The notes below the pieces were generated by a model. It did no database searches and had not been told where the DNA came from. It saw nothing but the letters and a program-made list of their open reading frames with translations. A program made the translations under genes and the position numbers. Positions 1 through 14,901 of a stretch of DNA of 64,000 bases are shown piece by piece. Within the stretch, counting starts at the first letter, position 1; every line of letters starts with the position of its first letter. Source of the DNA: Auanema rhodensis (lineage: Eukaryota; Nematoda; Chromadorea; Rhabditida; Rhabditidae); NCBI GenBank assembly GCA_964057225.1, contig OZ059895.1, positions 14,260,001 through 14,324,000 on the forward strand, given 5' to 3'.

Positions 1-549
1 TGCAAAGTTTGTGTACGATACTCCGAAATGCTAGAAATTTCTATTTTCCAATAATGAGATAAGCTTCATGTCCTTTTATATTATATTTACATTTTACTTA
101 ACTGCCGTAAGAGAAAGCAGTGAAAAAATAAATCGATTATATTCGGAAAAAAAAGAATTATATTTTAAAATATGACAAAATAAATTCATTTCAGCGTTCT
201 CACAACAACAATTGAATATGATACAAATAATGTAACCATAAAGTCAGTAAAGAAAAGTTAAAACATCATGACACACATTTTCAACACTCGGTAGAACATC
301 TAATTAGGGATAATAATTAATCTTGATTAAACTAAAGATATGAAAGAGAGGTGGTCGTTGCAGTTGTGTACATATATAGAATTTAAATATCAATGTAATT
401 TTATATGATATTGTTTTTTACATACTTTTATGGTAAATAATGTTAAAAAAACTGAACAGAGTGTTTGTGGATAACTATAAGTTGTATATACCACATAAAA
501 CATGGGTGGGTGATAATAGCCAACTGTGAAATAAAAGCAAAAAAAAAAT
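1..549. other. AT-rich 3' flank of cul-2
   Basis: This is non-coding AT-rich DNA lying downstream of the cullin gene on the minus strand. Both short open frames here overlap each other on opposite strands and run into the cullin stop region, so I treat them as chance. I see no RNA gene, repeat or convincing exon in it. Confidence 0.6.
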
Positions 550-3683
<3,134 letters not shown>

Positions 3684-4765
3684 TTAATTCTGAATAGAAA
3701 TTAATTATACATTATAATTGAAACGGATTAAACGAGTGAGGATAATATTATCTAAATGATGAGAATGATGACAAAACTTTTGTGAAATAGTGTAAATAGA
3801 TGGAATAAACATTAAAATTCGGCTCTGACAGTCAACTATCCACATGGTGAGAAAAAGGAAACTTTAAACTGTTTAGCATTTCAAGTTCACACTATATGAG
3901 AAAGATGATTAGTAATTGATATACTTTAGCTATTAAATTTTAAAATTTGCAGGATTAAACTAATAAATTTACATACAAGTGATGCGTATATACTTAGGTT
4001 ATAGAGTATTCTGTGAATAGAACTAAATAATAAGTGAATAAATTATATCTAAATTGATAGACCTGGTAAAAGAGAGAAGACTACGTGACCATGAAACATA
4101 CTGTATATTTGGAGCGCGGTTAATTCCAGCCGATACAAGAAGATTTGTTTTCAACATGATGTGGGAAATTCTTGGAACATTTCTAAGTTTCCTTGCTTTT
4201 TTTTTTGTTTTTCATTGTTTATGCTATTTGTACTACGTTTGTTTATAAATATTATAACAATTTTGCAAGCATTCTATTAATTTATTATAGCTATTTTTTC
4301 GATTCGTTCAGTGCGGAACACAGAATTATGTAAAAACAAACAATGACGTATGACTAATAGTTTGTATAAAACTGAGAACAAACCTGTTTTCATTGTTGCC
4401 ATACAGTCCACTTTAATTTGTGTCATAATGCCATATAGAAAATACTGATCTTTTTTGTTATTGCATTTATCACGTTTAAATCAAACTTTCTGTTTTCATA
4501 TAGCCAACTAAGTTACTCAATTTTTCGCTTTTTTTTATTTGTTCATTATTTAATCATATGATTTATCATAAACAAAGGTTATTTACATCTATATTCGTTT
4601 ACCTTATGATACGATTCATCTAAGTATTTTTACTTTTTCACTTAAGCTCACTCTCTATTTGTTGCCCTTTTAAGAATTTTCGTTAGTTGCTACAACTTTT
4701 TAATATCTAATATTAATACGATAAGAATAGAGTGAATGGGCTCATAATGCCATGTGTCTTTCCCT

Positions 4766-4812
4766 CCTCTGCTGACCTCGATATATTAGTTATGTCTAGG
4801 TCAGTAAAGAGG
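4766..4812 (+). other. Imperfect stem-loop, pre-miRNA-like size
   Basis: CCTCT (4766-4770) pairs with AGAGG (4808-4812) and CTGACCT (4772-4778) pairs with AGGTCAG (4798-4804), separated by a small asymmetric internal loop and closed by a 19-nt loop. The fold is short for a miRNA precursor and I do not recognise either arm as a known nematode miRNA. Confidence 0.3.
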
Positions 4813-5187
4813 TTAAACTGGCGTCTTTTTTCGTCAATACTACTTTGTTTTTAGTCGCATTTTTCACTTTGTCAAATAAGCATTTTCTTTTTTATTTTTG
4901 TGAAAATATTCTATTCTACTTACCTCCCTCAAAATTGTACATGTGTAATTTTAGCTTCATCTACGAATACAACAAATAAATAATGTTCTAAATGACTGGA
5001 CATCAATTTTTATTGATAATTAAGAAAAGCAATAATATTTTTAAAATACTCTGTGTGATTATATATTTCAATCAATTTTACAGTTAATATATTAAATATA
5101 CTCTTTATATATATATCATAAGTAGTTTTTGATATTTGAACTTTCGTCTTGTAAAGAACTTGACTTCTTTAATGTTAGCCCATTCTT

Positions 5188-5218
5188 GGTGAGCGGCGTT
5201 TTTACGGGAACGCCCACC
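5188..5218 (+). other. GC-rich hairpin in the promoter/5' UTR region
   Basis: GGCGTT (5195-5200) pairs perfectly with AACGCC (5209-5214) around an 8-nt loop. The flanks GGTG (5188-5191) and CACC (5215-5218) extend the stem past a 3-nt bulge. It stands out in an AT-rich setting at the left edge of the GC-rich island before the gene at 5509. Its role is unknown. Confidence 0.35.
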
Positions 5219-5301
5219 TAATTTCCATTTTTCAAATGTTCCTTCGATCGATTTTTCTTCATAATTATTTGTACTCATTCCCTCTTGAACCAGTTGGAAG
5301 A

Positions 5302-5310
5302 TATATAAAG
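5302..5310 (+). promoter_or_regulatory. TATA-like element before the gene at 5509
   Basis: TATATAAAG lies about 200 bp before the start codon, within the GC-richer island. A pyrimidine-rich acceptor (TTTTTTAG, ending at 5497) sits just before the start codon, so the first exon could be either 5' UTR or removed by SL trans-splicing. The assignment rests on the motif only. Confidence 0.35.
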
Positions 5311-5508
5311 TCCCTGCTCTTTGGATGGGAACATCTGTTCCACCCTCCCGGGCGTGTTGTTTGTCGAATGGTTCCTTTATCGATCTCTCGGCGTCAGCGC
5401 GTGTTGCGTTCCATCCAGAGCACGCTCGTACAGCTAGCGCTTTTATTTTTGTCTGCTTTTCGTTTTTTTCAGTCTTCTTCTTAATTTTCTTTTTTAGTCT
5501 AACCGAAA

Positions 5509-8251
5509 ATGACTGAGGAAAATATTATCGAGGGAGATCTTACTATTGATGCTAAACCAGATGGTGAAGCAGTTCTTACCAACGATACCGAAAAGAACGT
5601 CCCTGAAGACTCCGATGCTATTAACACTGATGATTTAGAAATGAAGGATGAGGTAAATTTATTGATATATTCTCTTTCTTTGCATTGTTCTTGTAATTTT
5701 GCCCATTAGATTCCCAAACTTCAGGCAAGTGGTGATGATCTAGCTGAGCCCAAAGTTGAATGTGATGAGGCTTCTGAAGAGGTTTTTATTTTTAATCAAA
5801 ACCGAAAAGTAAATTTCTTGATTTTCAGAAAGTTGAAGGCGAAGAATCAGTTCCCAGCGAGCCTCAAAAGATAGCTTGCAAAGTCGCTCGAATCCCCAAA
5901 AAAATTTTTGAGTATATGATGCGTTTTGAAGAAGACGACATTATCAGAGTAAATGTAACTCAACTCCGTGTTTGGATATCTACTGAGTTGTTCCATTTGG
6001 CTAAGAGAGTGCCCGATTCTACCGTCTGGGATACTGAGGAGTGTCCCATCTTAGGATTAGATGTTCCTAAGAACGCTGCTTATGATATTTTTGTGAGGTA
6101 CGGCTTCATACTCATTTGTCAGTTTTTTAATATTCTATTTTTCAGATCATTCTTGAATGAAAACATCGAGAAAGAAGAGAAGAGAATTGAAACTGATAGA
6201 GAAGTGAGTTTTTAGTTTAGGGAACTTTCTAATCATATTTTTCAGACCAGAAAGAAGTTGCCCAGCAACTTCTCACTTCTTAGCAAGAAGCAAAAACGAC
6301 GCGTTATCGCCCAGCTAACTAATGAGGTTAATATATTTTTCTAAAATTTGGTTAAAACTAGGTTCTTCAGATTAATAAAAGTAAGGGAGAACCAACTGAA
6401 AATACTGAGAAGGAAGGCGGTGATTCTGACGAGGTACATATTTTTACTATTATCTTCCAATCGTTGTCGTAGTGTTAACATATCGTTTTGTTCTGTGTTA
6501 CGCACAGTTCAAGATGATTTTCTTTTCTATTAACTTTTTTTCGTGAACCAGCTCTACAGTCTCGAATATGACAATCGCTTTGGAGATATTTCTTCTCAGC
6601 GTATTGTCATATCAACAGCGAGGCTTAGCGACAGAAGATTCTCTTCTGTATTTATTGCTCCTATTGGTAAAACTTTACGTGCATTTGGCTTAAATGCCTT
6701 TGTGTCTGTTTGTTTGCCAGTTTTAGAAGGAACCTTCTGCTCTCTAATGTAAACTGTTGAGACTTCGTAGCGTTCACAAACGCTAGTTCCATTTTCCTTT
6801 TGGAATCTGGCCCACCAAAAGCTATGAATGGCTGCTAAGGGCTTTAGATTCAGATTCAACCTGCAAAGGAGAAGAAAACTGCGAACGCAGGTTCCAACAA
6901 GTCGAATGTGGCAAATAACCGCAAGGAGCATTCTAATAAGAATATTGCCAGCCGTAAGAGGCATATTAAGTAAGTTTTGTTTTTGGCAGAGCTTTTCTAT
7001 AAGCTGCAATTGGCTAATTAATTATATTCTTTAACTAGAAGAACCTCTATGTTCTCGCTTAAGATATAGCTGAAAAATAGCCAATTCAACTTTAGTATTG
7101 AATGTTTTCAATTTTTTTTTTGATTTTTGTATCAAAAGCTGAATTAATTAGTTTTTGTTCATAATCAGTATTACTAATTGTGCATGAGACATTTTGATAT
7201 TATGGTGTGATCCAAAAGAGATAATAGTTATCTATTAGCGCTAAAAGAATATTGGGGATTTTTCTGCGTTCCATAGCAGCCATAATCTTGTTTTTTTAGC
7301 GATTCAAATACCCGCGGAAACAAGAGAGGAAAGCCCAATCTTGTAAGGGGTGGTATGTTTTCCGCTGCCGTATTGTTGATGAAAATATAATTTTCAGCAG
7401 GAATAAAGCGAGGTTCATCTGGACCCAAGGGTGTAGTCCCACCTCCCCGAAACATGGGAGGACCAGATCGTAGAGGACAAGATCCTCAAAGAAAGGGATG
7501 GGGTCCTGGATTCAATAATCGTAACAATATGAGAAAGGACTGGGGTCCAAGTCCATGGAATAGTGGTGTCCCAATGTATTTTTAAAAATTTATATCTTCC
7601 CTAATCTCCTCTAATTAGGAACGACACCTATGGAGGTGGAATGATAAACCGCCATAACTATGAACAAAACTATGATATGGATAGCCAAAGGTTCTCTGCT
7701 TTTAATAATGGTGGCTTAAGACAAGGTTTCGAATCATTCGATAGGTTCGTGTTCTGTTTTTCTTTTAGTATTTTAGACTTTTCTCTTTTTTAGATCACAA
7801 TCTCCATCAATGAATAGATTTGGAAATTTCCCACAATTCAATTCTACTCAAAAAAATGGTTTGTTTTGTTTTGAGCTTGGTTTATCAGTAGTAATTGTTT
7901 ACAGAAAGTGGTGGGCGCTTTATGGACGATAAGTATGGTGGCTACAACACCGGAATGGAAATGATGAATAATAAGTAAACTTTTCCAATTTTTGCTGCCT
8001 TGACCATTTTTTTTAGTTTCCGTGGATCACCACCTGGAAAATTCAACTCTTTCCCTGGAATGCCAAGTGGCGGTAATATGTCTAACATAGCTGGCTATGG
8101 AGCAACCAACAGTGCTACAGGAGGAGGATATGTTGGAAGTATGATGCCTTCAGGAGATGCCTATGCAAGCTTCCTTAACGGTTATAATAATTCAGACAGA
8201 GACCGCAACGATGATTCACGATTCAATGCTCGTAGACATGATCGTCGTTAA
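5509..8251 (+). CDS. Acidic N-terminus, Gly/Asn/Arg-rich C-terminus protein, unknown role
   Basis: I do not recognise this protein. The start at 5509 follows a good 3' splice acceptor. The first 80 residues are acidic. A middle segment of about 90 residues looks folded (CKVARIPKKIFEYMMRFEED, then LRVWISTELFHLAKRVPDS). A basic linker follows (KKQKRRVIAQLTNE, then SNVANNRKEHSNKNIASRKR). The last 250 residues are rich in Gly, Asn, Arg, Met and Phe (for example NNRNNMRKDWGPSPWNSGVP) and end in RRHDRR. That composition is typical of RNA-binding or condensate-forming nuclear proteins, but no RRM or KH motif is visible. Most introns are about 50 bp; the one near 6434-6852 is about 420 bp and hairpin-rich. 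A poly(A) signal follows at 8458. Confidence 0.75.
6631..6785 (+). repeat. Cluster of short perfect hairpins inside an intron
   Basis: Five stem-loops follow each other in about 155 bp: ACAGAAGA with TCTTCTGT (6631-6649, 3-nt loop); GTAAA with TTTAC (6667-6678); GCATTT with AAATGC (6681-6697); AGAAGG with CCTTCT (6725-6738); and TAGCGTT with AACGCTA (6768-6785). A sixth, CTGCG with CGCAG (6879-6890), lies in the next exon. They occupy the only long intron of the host gene. No terminal inverted repeats or target duplications are obvious, so I do not call a transposon. Confidence 0.55.
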
Positions 8252-8997
8252 CTTTGTAATTTGCACAAGCTTAAGATGTTTCGTCTTGAAATCTACTGAA
8301 TGTTGATGATCCCTTATCCATGTTTGTATTTTTGCGGTAGATAGCTGGATCTCTCTTACAAACGTATTAATTAATCTTGTTCCTTAACAAAAATATTTAA
8401 GGGTCTTGTTTAGATATATTTGTACATGATTTCCACCAGCATCGTCTTCAATGAAGAAATAAACTTTAATATATTTTTATTTGCTTTTAGCCAACGTTAT
8501 GTACAACACAAAAATTTTTTTTGAAAATTACGAGGCACTTTGAAGTCATGAGTTTTTTGCATGAACAAATGCAAGAGATATGACAAGGTTATGAGTTGAC
8601 GAGGTGAAAAGTGAGCAAGATATAAAGCTTATGAAGAAAAAAGTCACAAGCTTTCATTTGAGTAAGAGAAGGAAAAGAGAATTCGTAAATAATTTAGAAT
8701 AAAAAAGGAAGTATAGCTGGACCTCGAGGGAAAAACAAATCAATGATGCTGAGCTTTGTTTTTTTTGAAAAAATTGATCAAAGGTCAGCTTCCCAGCTAG
8801 GAATTTGTTTAGCATGGCATTTCGACAAGCTGAATACTTCTGCAGTAGGATTCTGGGCACTCGCGGAGGTCCATAAGATTCAGTTTCATAGGATGCTGCA
8901 AGCAAACCACCTGTACGCGACCTCGTCCCTCAAAGCCACAACTGAAGACCATTGATTATATAAAGATAGATAATAAAGCTATATATTCAATACACTT
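8252..8997. other. Convergent 3' region with an unexplained GC-rich patch
   Basis: This stretch lies between two convergent stop codons. The left part is the 3' UTR of the gene ending at 8251. The 8700-8955 part is richer in GC and stays open on the minus strand, with a peptide including SYETESYGPPRVPRILLQK. It has acceptor-like AGs but no clear link to the neighbouring minus-strand gene. It may be an alternative last exon or a decayed exon. Confidence 0.4.
8458..8463 (+). terminator. Poly(A) signal of the gene ending at 8251
   Basis: A canonical AATAAA lies 207 bp after the stop codon on the plus strand, at a normal place for the 3' end of that mRNA. Confidence 0.6.
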
Positions 8998-10262
8998 TTA
9001 AAAATTTGGGAAAACTTGCCGTTTACAAATTATGTGACCATCAGGTCTCTTGCAAATACATTGTTCTTTGCCTCCTTCTAAAGCTTGAGAGCAGAATGGA
9101 TTTGGACGAGTCACAGGTGGTTTAGAGGTAATGGTAGTCTTCAAATATCATTTAGTTGGTGTACGTACGAAATTTTTTCATATCCATACCTGTGTCTTAG
9201 GAGATGTAATTAGAGATGCTGTAGCAGATACCGGAGAATTTCTTGTTTTTTGGCGATTTTCCTGAAAAAAAGAAAACATTTTGTCGGAATTTAAACAGCT
9301 TGGAAACACGTTTGTTTATACAATCCTCTGGTTCGTTCAAAAATATGAAGAACAAGGAATTACCTTTGTTGTGTCAGTGTTATTGTGACTCTCTTTACCG
9401 GTCACAGGCTTTGATTTTCGCCGGTTCTGAAAAGATTGAAATGGATTATTTACAAAACAGAATAGTGAAAGGCAAGATGTCTTACCTCCGAATTTGGCTG
9501 TGAATTCTGCTGTTGCTCTCGAGGAGAGCTTGATTTTCTTGCAACATTATTTGACTGATTTTTACAGTTATTATTATTATTATTGGTATTGTTGTTATTA
9601 TTTGAGTTCTTATTGCCTCGGTTAGAGCTGTTTGTCGTCTCCTTGCTTGGAGACTTCGAAGCGGGAACAGGCGCCGCCGGCTTCACGACAGGTTCGCGAG
9701 ATTCCTGTAAACAGATCACACAATGAAACTTCTTTCTTTTCTCCTTTTTTCACTGTGAAACAGCTATGTTCTTTCCTATATTCTAACTCTTTTAGAAGTG
9801 AGTGATTGAAACCGTTAAAAAATCGATAATTAAAGAATATAATCTAATTAGCATAGAGAACCACCTCCTTCAAGCTAATGATTGGTTATCATTCTTAATT
9901 TTGCACTTATTACAACCGGTTGCATGTACATTTGAAATAACAAAAAACAATAAAAGTTCAAGTTTCAATAAATATGTTTTAGGAAAGCAGTTAGGCTGAT
10001 CAGATACCAACCTTCTCGCTTTCGGATTTAGTATTAGTTGTCGGTTGCGGGCCTCGTCCGTTCTCCAGTATTCTGCGTGGAACGTAATAAGCTTGCGTAG
10101 GTCGCTGATGGCTGAAACGCATTAATTCAAAATTGAAAATACAATCTGATGGTAAGGATATTATTAGGATTAATCTATACTATACAACAGTGGTTAGATA
10201 TATACATGTAAGTACGTAAAGAATACATACGAGATCGGGCGGGCTGGCGCTGACACATCCAT
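8998..10262 (-). CDS. Low-complexity Ser/Asn/Pro protein with RPTQAYYVPR motif
   Basis: I do not firmly recognise this gene. Joining exons from 10262 gives MDVSAPARPIS, then HQRPTQAYYVPRRILENGRG, then a Lys/Ser/Asn-rich disordered middle with an uninterrupted Asn run encoded near 9560-9600, and a C-terminal exon with four cysteines (FCSQ, then CICKRPDGHIICKR) before the stop at 8998. The RPxxAxYVPR block resembles the short conserved motif of R3HCC1-like proteins, but no R3H domain is visible, so this is weak. The start codon lies three bases after a good acceptor (TTTGTAG), meaning at least one non-coding exon lies further upstream at higher coordinates. The last exon boundary is less certain than the others. 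Confidence 0.55.
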
Positions 10263-12325
10263 TACCTACAAATACAAGTTTATACAATGATTATATGAGG
10301 CAAGTATGCGGCAATTAATCAATAAAAAGATAAGGTATGAATAAAAAGAAGTACAAAAGAACAGAATGAGAAGTTAATGCTGGAGACGACGATTATGACG
10401 ACGTAAGGAACAAAGATCTAACAACAGAACACAGGACACACATATGATGGTGACGACGATGAAGAAGTCGTCGACAACATTCAGCGGAAAAAGAAAATGT
10501 GAGAAAAGAGGTGAGAATACAGACAACTGGAACCAGCTGTTTGGTCGTATTAACATATGTAGATATTTGCTATGAGACATGACAACCGACTATCATCATC
10601 TCAATGCTACTTCTCACTGTTGCTATCTCCTATTTGGAATATTGACGACAAGCAAAGAACTAGCAATAGCTGAATGTTCAAAGTGGAAATTCTATCAGTT
10701 TCCAACGTCTATTCATTTTGAATTTTAAATATTAGATAGTCTCAGCTGAGTATTTATAGCTTGCGGCGCATTATAGGTTGTTTAAGAGTTGTTGGGTCGA
10801 TATCGTTTGATCGAAGAAATAATTCGCACAGTCAGGTTCTTTTGACCTTTCCGTTATTCGATGCACAGCAGGGGAGTACAAAAGCATTTCTACTAAGTAC
10901 ATTATATAATTTCTTATTTATCAAATATATAAAATGGCTTCAAATAAATAGTTCTGAACAGAACGATAATCTCAAACATTCACTGTTTCATTTCTTTTTT
11001 TTTTTCGGATGACGAAATTTGATGAAAAAAAAAAAGATCGGCAAGTAGAAAAAACAGAGAAAACTGTAGGAATGATAATCCTTTATCTTATTACTTTATT
11101 GATTGAGCAGAGTTCACAAAAAAAATCAGTGATCGTATGGAAAAAGAATGGAATGAGGCATAGACACAGAAGACTAAAATGAAAGAGTAAAACAGACTAA
11201 AAATAAATAATTTTTCCTTCTTTTCTATTTTATTTTTATTGATTATATATATATATTCTGTTTAGTATATCATATTAATATTTAACAGCAGAAAAAAAAA
11301 CAGAAAAAATCGAATAAATCAATGGTGGAATCTAATGTAGAGACGATGTATGATTGCAGCAGCATACAAACATATGATGATGCTATTTGCATTGGCATAA
11401 AGCTTTACATTTGAAATACATATGATTTCTTGAGAAACATGAATATAATAAGTAAAATTATAAGTTAAAATAGCTCAAGTTGGAACAATCTTATTAGGTA
11501 TAACAGCTTAATAGGGCCTATTTTTGTGAAAAGCTGTTGTAAGTGAAACGACAATGAACGTTAAAGATAGAAACGATGGTAAGGTCTGATAAGATTGAAG
11601 GATATGATAGTTCTTCAATAGATTGATAATAGAAATAATGATAAAAGAGGTATTTATGTATTTAAAAGTAAAAAAAAACAGTTAAATTAATATATTACAT
11701 AATGGGTAAAAGGGGGGTGAAAACGAAGAAGAAGCCTGGCAAACAATTTGAAATAGTAGTCAGAAAAGTGAAGTAATAGCTAAAGGACAGAAAGAAAACT
11801 GGTAAAATGCAGTTAGAAGTAGAAAAAGACTATGAATAGAACGTTTATGAGTCATTTAGAAACGGAAAGGGCGACGAATCTGAAGACTAAAGCTGTCGTC
11901 ATCGTCTCATTATCATCAACTTTCGAGTCATTGATGACAATTATCATTTATGTTTTGGTTAACAACCGTTTAAGAATAATATTGCTAGCTGGAAAACATT
12001 AGATTGTTTAATAACAGTTGAATAATAAGTTGAATTGAAAAAAATAATTGAAAGTTCAAGCTGAGGTAAACTGAGATTTCTGAGTAAATCTAGTTAGTTA
12101 GATAGCTACGTACCTGAAGTTGAAGAGGTTATACTACACTTGAAGAAAATAAATGAAAAAACACGTGAATTGTGTATATAAGCAAATAAATAGTTAATAT
12201 TCAGTTAAAATGTTGAAAATAGTTTGAAATGTATGAAAGTATATCGGAAAAATCAGGTGCAAGAAGACCAATAGGAGAGTCCTGAAGACATTTCTCAACT
12301 ACGAAAAATGATCAGGAGACATACA

Positions 12326-12437
12326 TCATGCAGCTAGATGGTTTTACGTGGTTGGAACTATTACCAACTGTCTCGTTTTGATCAGATAGGGACGAGACAG
12401 CATGATCTTAAAAATGAAACTAAACCATCCTTCTAGC
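12326..12437. other. Multi-stem structured element
   Basis: An outer stem joins GCTAG (12333-12337) and ATGGTTT (12338-12344) to AAACCAT (12422-12428) and CTAGC (12433-12437), with a 4-nt bulge. Inside lie GTTGG/CCAAC (12351-12368) and a 9-bp perfect stem CTGTCTCGT/ACGAGACAG (12368-12400). ATCATG (12325-12330) could alternatively pair with CATGAT (12401-12406). It may be a structured RNA or a remnant of an inverted-repeat element. Confidence 0.45.
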
Positions 12438-13022
12438 CATCAGATATAGGCGAGATTTCGAGGGCAACTGTGTCATGTTCAATTGGTTGCTCTGAACTTT
12501 CAGCAGACCGACATCAAAAAAACTGTGAAGAAACAACATTTTGGATTGTAATCCGTGAAGAGAATCAGATTATATAAGAGTTTGTGTTATGCAATTGAAA
12601 TAGATAGATATTCACGAAAAAAACAACAAGGGAACTGTTTTCTCAATTGGGAAATGAGGGAAAATGAGGATAATATCATGACAGATGGTTAAATTTAAGA
12701 AAAAAACAGTTGAATTCCAAGAAGGCCTATGTAAAAGTACCAAAAACAAACTATTTCATACATATAGCTAGTATAATTAGGGATCGGAGTGATGTATATT
12801 GTCGAAAGTCATACATATAAATGACTTGATTGTCAATCCATCGACAAATCAATTAATATCGTTAAAGGAGACACAGAAAATAGAGAGAAATCATAAAAAG
12901 GACATGACCGTCAAGGGTATTCTGATGTCTTGATATCGGACGCCATATAGGCGATCAAAAAAAATAAAAACGATTGGGAAAGAAGTAAAAAGGGATAAAG
13001 AGATTAAACGAAGTAGAAGACA

Positions 13023-13067
13023 ACGATGACGATGACGATGACGATGATGATGATGATGATGATGATA
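13023..13067. repeat. GATGAC/GATGAT trinucleotide repeat
   Basis: About 45 bp of GATGAC units passing into GAT units. It lies in non-coding DNA and the flanking frames are closed, so it is a microsatellite rather than an acidic coding run. Confidence 0.85.
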
Positions 13068-13381
13068 AGAGAGGTAGAACGGTGAGAGGAGAGTATAATA
13101 ATGGAAATATGAGAAGAAAACTCTATGTGAACGGAATGAAAAGAATGATTGTTAAGTAATGAAGCCAGATCTTAATAAGTATTACAGATAATCGAATCTC
13201 AGCATCTTTTCTTCATCAATTATCGAGCGCATGTCTGATGGCTGCAGACTAGCATGTTCAAGATGAAAGTAAAGTATAGAAAATAGAAGAATCAGTTATT
13301 CTTCGAAGAGCTAAATGATGATACGAAGATGAATGATAATTACAAGATATGCTTCCAGTGCATGTTGAACGAAAAATTATT

Positions 13382-13384
<3 letters not shown>

Positions 13385-13421
<37 letters not shown>
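13385..13421. repeat. (GA)n microsatellite
   Basis: A pure GA dinucleotide run of about 37 bp within the purine-rich non-coding stretch. Confidence 0.9.
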
Positions 13422-13425
<4 letters not shown>

Positions 13426-14144
13426 AATACTCAGAGGCGAAAATGAGAGCAGCGAATGTATGTATGTTTGTTGTGTATGATCAAATCGATGTCTCTTCTT
13501 AATGTGATTGTTAAGATTATCTCAACTATATCTACTTCACACTCAATAGAGACCACAATCACCACTAGACATATTTGATCAGGCAATTCTATAAAATCTT
13601 TAGAAAAGTCAAGAGACATCTAGCAACTACAAGCAAGTTTGTTCAAAATTCTTATTTTAATCTCATCACAGAGTTTCAATGATAAAGGTTTTGCAATTTA
13701 ATGTGAAAATGAAATGAGAGAAATAGATTGAAGAAAAGGGTTCAGGGAAAATGATGAGGATAGTTCTCAATGAAATAAAGTTCAAAAAAGCAGCATGTGA
13801 ACAGCCGTTAGTATTGAAAAATAAAGAATGAAGTTTCAAATATAATATAATATTTGAAGCATGTACTGAAAATCAATAATATTTTGGAATTTATTATGAT
13901 TAAGGAGAAGATTCTTTTTTTTTTCTAAAACGTTTAAAATGCTGGAAAAGGGTGAGAAAAGGAGGTCAAAGATGAACAGAGATCAAATGCAGTTATATAG
14001 AGAAGAAGAAGCTGAAGTTAAAGTTGGAATGTTTGACCAATCGTTGTAAAACAATAAGAAATGGAAGAACTGTCTGATGTCAGAACATTTCTGAATAGAA
14101 AAGAGAACAAGAGATAGAGACATCGGAGAGAGAAAATAAGAGAA

Positions 14145-14150
<6 letters not shown>

Positions 14151-14231
<81 letters not shown>
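14151..14231. repeat. (GA)n microsatellite, about 80 bp
   Basis: This is the longest simple repeat in the window, an uninterrupted GA run of about 40 units. Read on the minus strand it is (CT)n, matching the pyrimidine-rich intron pattern. The long Ser-Leu open frame it creates on the minus strand is an artefact of the repeat. Confidence 0.93.
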
Positions 14232-14234
<3 letters not shown>

Positions 14235-14901
14235 AAGATAGAGAATTGAAAGAAAAGAAAAAGTTATATGTTTGAAATACTTTCTATATTTATATTTTAA
14301 ATTAGACAAAAAAAACTAAGAATAGAGCATAGTTGGAATAGATATTTCAAGACAACTAAATGGCAAATATTCAGAATATTTCAATAAAAAACCAACTACA
14401 TCGTTTATAACATTGATCAATAATAAACTTGTATATAGTTAACATATTATATTAATTATACTAACCATATATAAACATTATATATACATATATATATATG
14501 TATTAGTAATGGTATAAATTTAAATTTAAAAAACTAATTTATAGTGAGAAAACAACCGCTCTGCTCCGTCAATTTTAAGAAAAGAAGTTGTTCACGTTGA
14601 AATACACGTGAAAACCTTTCTATATTCTCTTCTTGCTATGCTAATGAGGAAAGCAAACAAGAATCTGAATTTCTGTTTCACCTAAGCAGCTTAATTGCAA
14701 AGGTTTTGCTTTTGTTTTTGAATTTCTTTGATTTTTTTTCTTTCTTTCTTCCTATTTTCTTCTTTTTTTTTCAACTTTTGTTTTATTATGGTTCATGTTT
14801 AGAGAATAGTTGTGAAAGTATTGAAATGAAGATATGATATTGATGACAAGGACAAAACTACTCGTATAAGTTGAATTCAAATGTAAAAAAAAAAGAATTT
14901 T

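Larger units (their letters stand above)
3684..5508. other. Divergent intergenic region between cul-2 and the next gene
   Basis: This 1.8 kb stretch separates two divergent start codons and should hold both promoters. It is AT-rich up to about 5150, then clearly more GC-rich up to 5460. A 64-codon open frame at 4054-4248 ends in a hydrophobic stretch but has no homology I recognise and no splice context, so I do not call it a gene. Two hairpins (4766-4812 and 5188-5218) and a TATA-like element are listed separately. Confidence 0.5.

Noticed and set aside
6596-7009. 137-codon open frame on the minus strand
   Set aside because: It runs antisense through an intron and an exon of the plus-strand gene and has no protein-like pattern.
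13983-14309. 108-codon Ser-Leu frame on the minus strand
   Set aside because: It is the translation of the (GA)n/(CT)n microsatellite.
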